From assembly GCA_938023905.1 (NCBI GenBank), contig CALJCO010000104.1:1-34453 (forward strand): a stretch of DNA of 34,453 bases. Reading direction: 5' to 3'. The notes under the pieces were generated by a model. The model searched no databases, had not been told where the DNA came from, and was given only the letters and a program-made list of their open reading frames with translations. The position numbers were made by a program, and so were the translations under genes. The stretch is from an uncultured Collinsella sp. (GTDB lineage: Bacteria > Actinomycetota > Coriobacteriia > Coriobacteriales > Coriobacteriaceae). Positions 31,523 to 34,453 of this stretch are shown in pieces. The first letter of the stretch is position 1, and each line of letters starts with the position of its first letter.

Positions 31523-32245
31523 TTAATCCTCCTGATAGACGAGCGTGCCGACGGGCTCACCCGCGAGCGCGCGCTTGACGGTGTCCTCGCCATCGATGTT
31601 GAGGACCAAAATCGGCATACGGTTATCCTGGCACAGTGCCGTAGCCGTGGAATCCATAACCTGCAGACCACGGACGAGAACCTCGTGATAGGTAATCTTG
31701 TCAAAACGGACGGCATCGGCGCACTTGACGGGATCCTTGTCGTAGATGCCGTCAACCTTGGTGGCTTTAATCAGAATCTCGGCGCCGATCTCGCAAGCAC
31801 GAAGAGCCGCGGCGGTGTCGGTCGTAAAGTACGGATTGCCCGAACCGGCGGCAAAAATAACGACGTTACCCTTGGAAAGGTGGTTGATGGCGCGACGGCG
31901 AATATAGGGCTCGCAGATCTCGTTCATCTGGATAGCGCTCATCACACGGCAGGGAACGTCGTTATGCTCGAAAGCATCCTGCAGGGCGAGCGCGTTCATA
32001 ACGGTCGCGAGCATGCCCATGTAGTCGGCCTGAGCACGCTCCATGCCACCGGCAGCGCCTGCCATGCCGCGGAAAATATTGCCGCCGCCGACAACGACGC
32101 CGACCTCATGGCCAACGGCGAGCAGCTCCTTGACCTGCTTGGCAAGATGATCGGTAACCTTGGGGTCGATGCCATATTGGCCGTCGCCCATCAGCGCTTC
32201 GCCGGAAAGCTTAAGAAGCACTCGTTTATATCGGATGTCGGACAA
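31523..32245 (-). CDS. pyrH: uridylate kinase
   Basis: 240 residues from a TTG with AAAGGAGG 6 nt upstream. Motifs of bacterial UMP kinase are clear: RVLLKLSGEALMG, VVVGGGNIFRG, the ATKVDGIYDKDP segment and a C-terminal LNIDGEDTVKRAL. It phosphorylates UMP to UDP, linking the pyr operon product to nucleotide pools; the family is typically inhibited by UTP. It appears to have its own promoter after the tsf terminator. Confidence 0.96.
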   Translation of the reverse strand: MSDIRYKRVLLKLSGEALMGDGQYGIDPKVTDHLAKQVKELLAVGHEVGVVVGGGNIFRGMAGAAGGMERAQADYMGMLATVMNALALQDAFEHNDVPCRVMSAIQMNEICEPYIRRRAINHLSKGNVVIFAAGSGNPYFTTDTAAALRACEIGAEILIKATKVDGIYDKDPVKCADAVRFDKITYHEVLVRGLQVMDSTATALCQDNRMPILVLNIDGEDTVKRALAGEPVGTLVYQED

Positions 32246-32274
32246 AGCGATCCTCCTTTAATTAGACTCTCAAT

Positions 32275-32283
32275 ATGATATCA
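32275..32283 (-). promoter_or_regulatory. extended -10 promoter of pyrH
   Basis: TGATATCAT on the minus strand, 30 nt before the TTG start, between the tsf terminator and pyrH. No good -35 is seen. The core TATCAT is shared with adhE and rpsB. Confidence 0.4.
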
Positions 32284-32304
32284 AAGGCTCTGATAAGAGC
32301 CATG

Positions 32305-32339
32305 AAAAAGCAGGCTGTGAGTAAAACCCACAGCCTGCT
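32305..32339 (-). terminator. intrinsic terminator after tsf
   Basis: An 11-bp stem (32309-32319 with 32329-32339), a 9-nt loop and a T5 tract on the minus strand (32305-32309). It separates rpsB-tsf from pyrH onward. Confidence 0.9.
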
Positions 32340-32362
32340 CATTACCAGCTACAAGAGCTTAT

Positions 32363-33232
32363 TTACTCGCCACGGACCAGACGGTCAAAGGCAACGACGG
32401 TAATGGTGTCGCCGAGCTCCTTGGAGACCTGCTCAGCGTACTTCTTGATGGTGAGGGAGCTGTCCTTGATGAACTCCTGCTCGGTGAGCACGGACTGCTT
32501 GTAGAACTTCTCCAGACGGCCAACAGCCATCTTCTCCTGGATAGCCTCGGGCTTGCCGGACTCGGCAGCCTGGGCCATGTAGATCTGCTTCTCGTGCTCG
32601 ACGGTCTCGGCCGGAACCTGATCGCGGGTAGCGCAGATCGGGGCGACGGCGGCAACCTGAAGGGCAACGTCGTGAGCGAAGGTCTTGAAGGACTCAGCCT
32701 GAGCGGTCTCGGCCTTCTCGAAGGCGAACTCGACGAGGACGCCGATCTTACCACCCATGTGGATGTAAGAAGCGAGCGCGCCGTTCTCGGCCTTGCGGGC
32801 AGCGAAGCGGGAGATCTTCATGTTCTCGCCCATGATGTGAATCATCTCGGTGAGCTCGGAGGAAACGGTCTCCTCGCCCATCGGCTTCTCGAGCAGAGCG
32901 TCGACGTCAGCAGGCTCGGTGGTAGCGACAACCTCAGCGACCTTAGAAGCAAAGCCGGTGAACTTGGCGTTGGAGCCAACGAAGTCGGTCTCGCAGGAGA
33001 GCTCGAGCAGAGCACCGGTCTTGCCATCCTCGGAGACGAACGCGGCGACAGCGCCCTCGTTGGTCTCACGGCCAGCCTTCTTGGCAGCCTTGGCAAGGCC
33101 GTTCTTACGCAGAACGTCGACAGCGGCGTCCATGTCGCCGTCAGCCTCGACGAGAGCCTTCTTGCACTCCATCATCGGGGAGTCGGTCATCTCGCGGAGC
33201 TGCTTGACCATAGCGGCGGTAATCTGGGCCAT
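32363..33232 (-). CDS. tsf: elongation factor Ts
   Basis: 289 residues from the ATG at 33232, with AAAGGAA upstream; the extension to 33247 is not supported. The N-terminal UBA-like domain (AAMVKQLREMTDSPMMECKKAL) and the core TDFV motif in CETDFVGSN, which displaces the EF-Tu magnesium ion, are present. EF-Ts recycles EF-Tu-GDP. It lies 45 nt after rpsB as in most bacteria. Confidence 0.97.
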   Translation of the reverse strand: MAQITAAMVKQLREMTDSPMMECKKALVEADGDMDAAVDVLRKNGLAKAAKKAGRETNEGAVAAFVSEDGKTGALLELSCETDFVGSNAKFTGFASKVAEVVATTEPADVDALLEKPMGEETVSSELTEMIHIMGENMKISRFAARKAENGALASYIHMGGKIGVLVEFAFEKAETAQAESFKTFAHDVALQVAAVAPICATRDQVPAETVEHEKQIYMAQAAESGKPEAIQEKMAVGRLEKFYKQSVLTEQEFIKDSSLTIKKYAEQVSKELGDTITVVAFDRLVRGE

Positions 33233-33277
33233 TGTGGTTCCTTTCAAAGAGATGAAAAAGAATTAACTAAGACTGAT

Positions 33278-34006
33278 TTACTCGGCCTTGGGCTCAGCGG
33301 CCATCTCGGCCTCGGAGACCTGCTCCTTGCCGGAGCCAGCGAGGCAGGCGTCAGCCATGAGCTCGCACATAAGGGTGACAGCAGAGATAGCGTCATCGTT
33401 GCAGGGGATGCCGTACTCGACCTCGTCGGGATCGGAGTTGGTGTCGATCAGAGCGACGACGGGGATGTTCAGGCGCTGAGCCTCCTTGATGGCGTTCTCC
33501 TCGCGCTTGGTGTCGATGACGAAGAGAGCCTGGGGCAGACCCTTCATGTCGCGGGCACCACCGAGGTTGGTCTGGAGCTTGGTGAGCTCCTTGCCGAGAA
33601 CAGCCTGCTCCTTCTTGGGAAGCACTGCCATGCGGCCGTCCTCGACCATGGCCTCGAGCTCCTCCATGCGGTTGATGCGGGAGCGGATGGTGACGAAGTT
33701 GGTCAGCATGCCGCCGAGCCAACGCTGGTTGATGTAAGGCATGTTGGCGCGCTCAGCAGCGTTCTTGACGGCCTCCTGAGCCTGCTTCTTGGTGCCGACG
33801 AACAGCACATTGCCGCCCTTGGCGACGTTCTTGACGAAGGTGTAGGCCTGATCGGCGTCGAGGATGGTCTGCTTGAGGTCGAGGATGTAGATGCCGTTGC
33901 GCTCACCGAAGATGAACGGCTTCATCTTGGGGTTCCAGCGACGGGTCTGGTGACCGAAGTGGCAGCCGGCCTCGAGCAGGGTGCGGATATTAATCTTGGT
34001 AGCCAT
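33278..34006 (-). CDS. rpsB: 30S ribosomal protein S2
   Basis: 242 residues; AGGAGG 6-7 nt before the ATG. LLEAGCHFGHQTRRWNPKM and the IYILDLKQTI region are typical, as is PVVALIDTNSDPD. S2 joins late in 30S assembly. It starts the rpsB-tsf transcription unit, with a strong promoter and a long leader upstream, and S2 is known to repress its own mRNA in several bacteria. Confidence 0.98.
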   Translation of the reverse strand: MATKINIRTLLEAGCHFGHQTRRWNPKMKPFIFGERNGIYILDLKQTILDADQAYTFVKNVAKGGNVLFVGTKKQAQEAVKNAAERANMPYINQRWLGGMLTNFVTIRSRINRMEELEAMVEDGRMAVLPKKEQAVLGKELTKLQTNLGGARDMKGLPQALFVIDTKREENAIKEAQRLNIPVVALIDTNSDPDEVEYGIPCNDDAISAVTLMCELMADACLAGSGKEQVSEAEMAAEPKAE

Positions 34007-34140
34007 GTTAAACCTCCTGTGGTTTGCCTCCGCGCGGGGTCATCCTCCAAAACCAACCCGGACATGTGCTACCAAAGCCCGGGCACCACGGTATGAAGTA
34101 GCCGCGCGTGCGTGATAAAAACCTGTTGCCGTGAAGCAAC
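34007..34140 (-). promoter_or_regulatory. rpsB 5' leader, possible S2 autoregulatory region
   Basis: A leader of about 135 nt with a GTTGC/GCAAC hairpin (34125-34140), GCTAC/GTAGC arms (34068-34072 / 34098-34102) and a central GCCCGGGC palindrome (34077-34084) that can also pair with CCGGG nearer the gene. The competing helices are what an autoregulatory leader would show, but no known motif was identified with certainty. Confidence 0.4.
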
Positions 34141-34147
34141 CCGATGA

Positions 34148-34176
34148 ATGATAGCAGGAATGCATCTTCCTGCCAA
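34148..34176 (-). promoter_or_regulatory. rpsB promoter
   Basis: TTGGCA (34171-34176), a 17-nt spacer and TATCAT (34148-34153) preceded by TGC, giving both a good -35 and an extended -10. Confidence 0.75.
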
Positions 34177-34225
34177 CCCGCAATCAAAACCACACACCTG
34201 AGCGCGGCGCGGGACGTCCCAGCCA

Positions 34226-34453
34226 CTATTCGCCGCGGGGATGGGCTTGAGCCACAGCCCGCTTAAGCCGATCGGGTGTGAGATGCGTGTAGATCTGCGT
34301 CGTGGACAAGCTGGCGTGCCCGAGCATTTCCTGCACGGTGCGCAGATCCGCGCCGCCCTCCAGCAAATCCGTGGCGAACGTGTGCCGCATGTCGTGGGGA
34401 GACAGCGTCCCGTCCAGACCGGCTTTGCGCACCGCGTCCTTGAACATCTTGCG
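34226..34453 (-). CDS. xerC: tyrosine recombinase, XerC-like, 3' part
   Basis: The last 75 or so residues are visible; the start lies beyond the window. The catalytic residues HDMRHTFAT (His and Arg), MLGHASLSTTQ (His) and IYTH (Tyr nucleophile) are intact. The ending, with LTPDRLKRAV and AHPRGE, resembles XerC (AHPRA ending) more than XerD. Xer recombinases resolve chromosome dimers at dif. The rpsB promoter begins about 50 bp after its stop. Confidence 0.85.
   Translation of the reverse strand, partial: RKMFKDAVRKAGLDGTLSPHDMRHTFATDLLEGGADLRTVQEMLGHASLSTTQIYTHLTPDRLKRAVAQAHPRGE

Overview
The window is a dense, G+C-rich chromosomal segment of housekeeping genes, almost all on the minus strand. 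The combination of an actinobacterial-type integration host factor (mIHF) beside gmk and rpoZ, a PyrDB/PyrK-type pyrimidine operon, a ThiI without a rhodanese domain and a bifunctional AdhE points to an anaerobic actinomycete of the class Coriobacteriia. A Collinsella-like gut organism is my best guess; the genus is inferred from gene content and style, not from any search.

Layout by coordinate. 1-5459 (minus): lepA, dusB, hemW, a membrane-anchored DnaJ-like protein and the start of a second J-domain protein. 5556-10007 (minus): rpsT with its own promoter, and upstream of it comEA-comEC-holA (DNA uptake apparatus plus polymerase III delta). 10221-12631 (minus): mihF-gmk-rpoZ-thiI. 12871-18194 (minus): the pyrimidine operon pyrR-pyrB-pyrC-pyrK-pyrD-pyrF, preceded by a roughly 150-nt leader with alternative RNA pairings; it covers the aspartate transcarbamylase, dihydroorotase, dihydroorotate dehydrogenase and OMP decarboxylase steps but contains neither carAB nor pyrE. 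18448-18937 (plus): rpmB with two promoter candidates and a strong terminator. 18941-20045: a small HUH-transposase (RAYT/IS200-like) element with repeat-rich ends. 20149-23775 (plus): adhE and a small APH-like kinase. 23801-34006 (minus): rpsB-tsf, then pyrH-frr-uppS-cdsA-dxr-rseP-ispG-proS, the common bacterial cluster linking translation, UMP kinase, undecaprenyl/phospholipid precursors, the MEP pathway, a site-2 protease and prolyl-tRNA synthetase. 34226-34453: the 3' end of a XerC-like recombinase.

Genes are packed with short gaps or 1-17 nt overlaps, with GTG and TTG starts common and Shine-Dalgarno sequences often lying in the previous gene, so translational coupling is likely. Intrinsic terminators separate the transcription units.

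The least ordinary items are: (1) the DnaJ-like protein, whose second substrate-binding half is replaced by membrane segments, next to another J protein; (2) an RseP-type protease with a winged-helix-like insertion in the loop that should face the cytoplasm; (3) the transposase element, whose left end carries an extra terminal repeat and an 18-nt copy of its own coding sequence; (4) the pyr leader with mutually exclusive helices and a segment complementary to the pyrR ribosome-binding site; and (5) a probable lepA promoter interleaved with the rpsT terminator. I found no CRISPR array, tRNA or rRNA gene, phage, or defence island.
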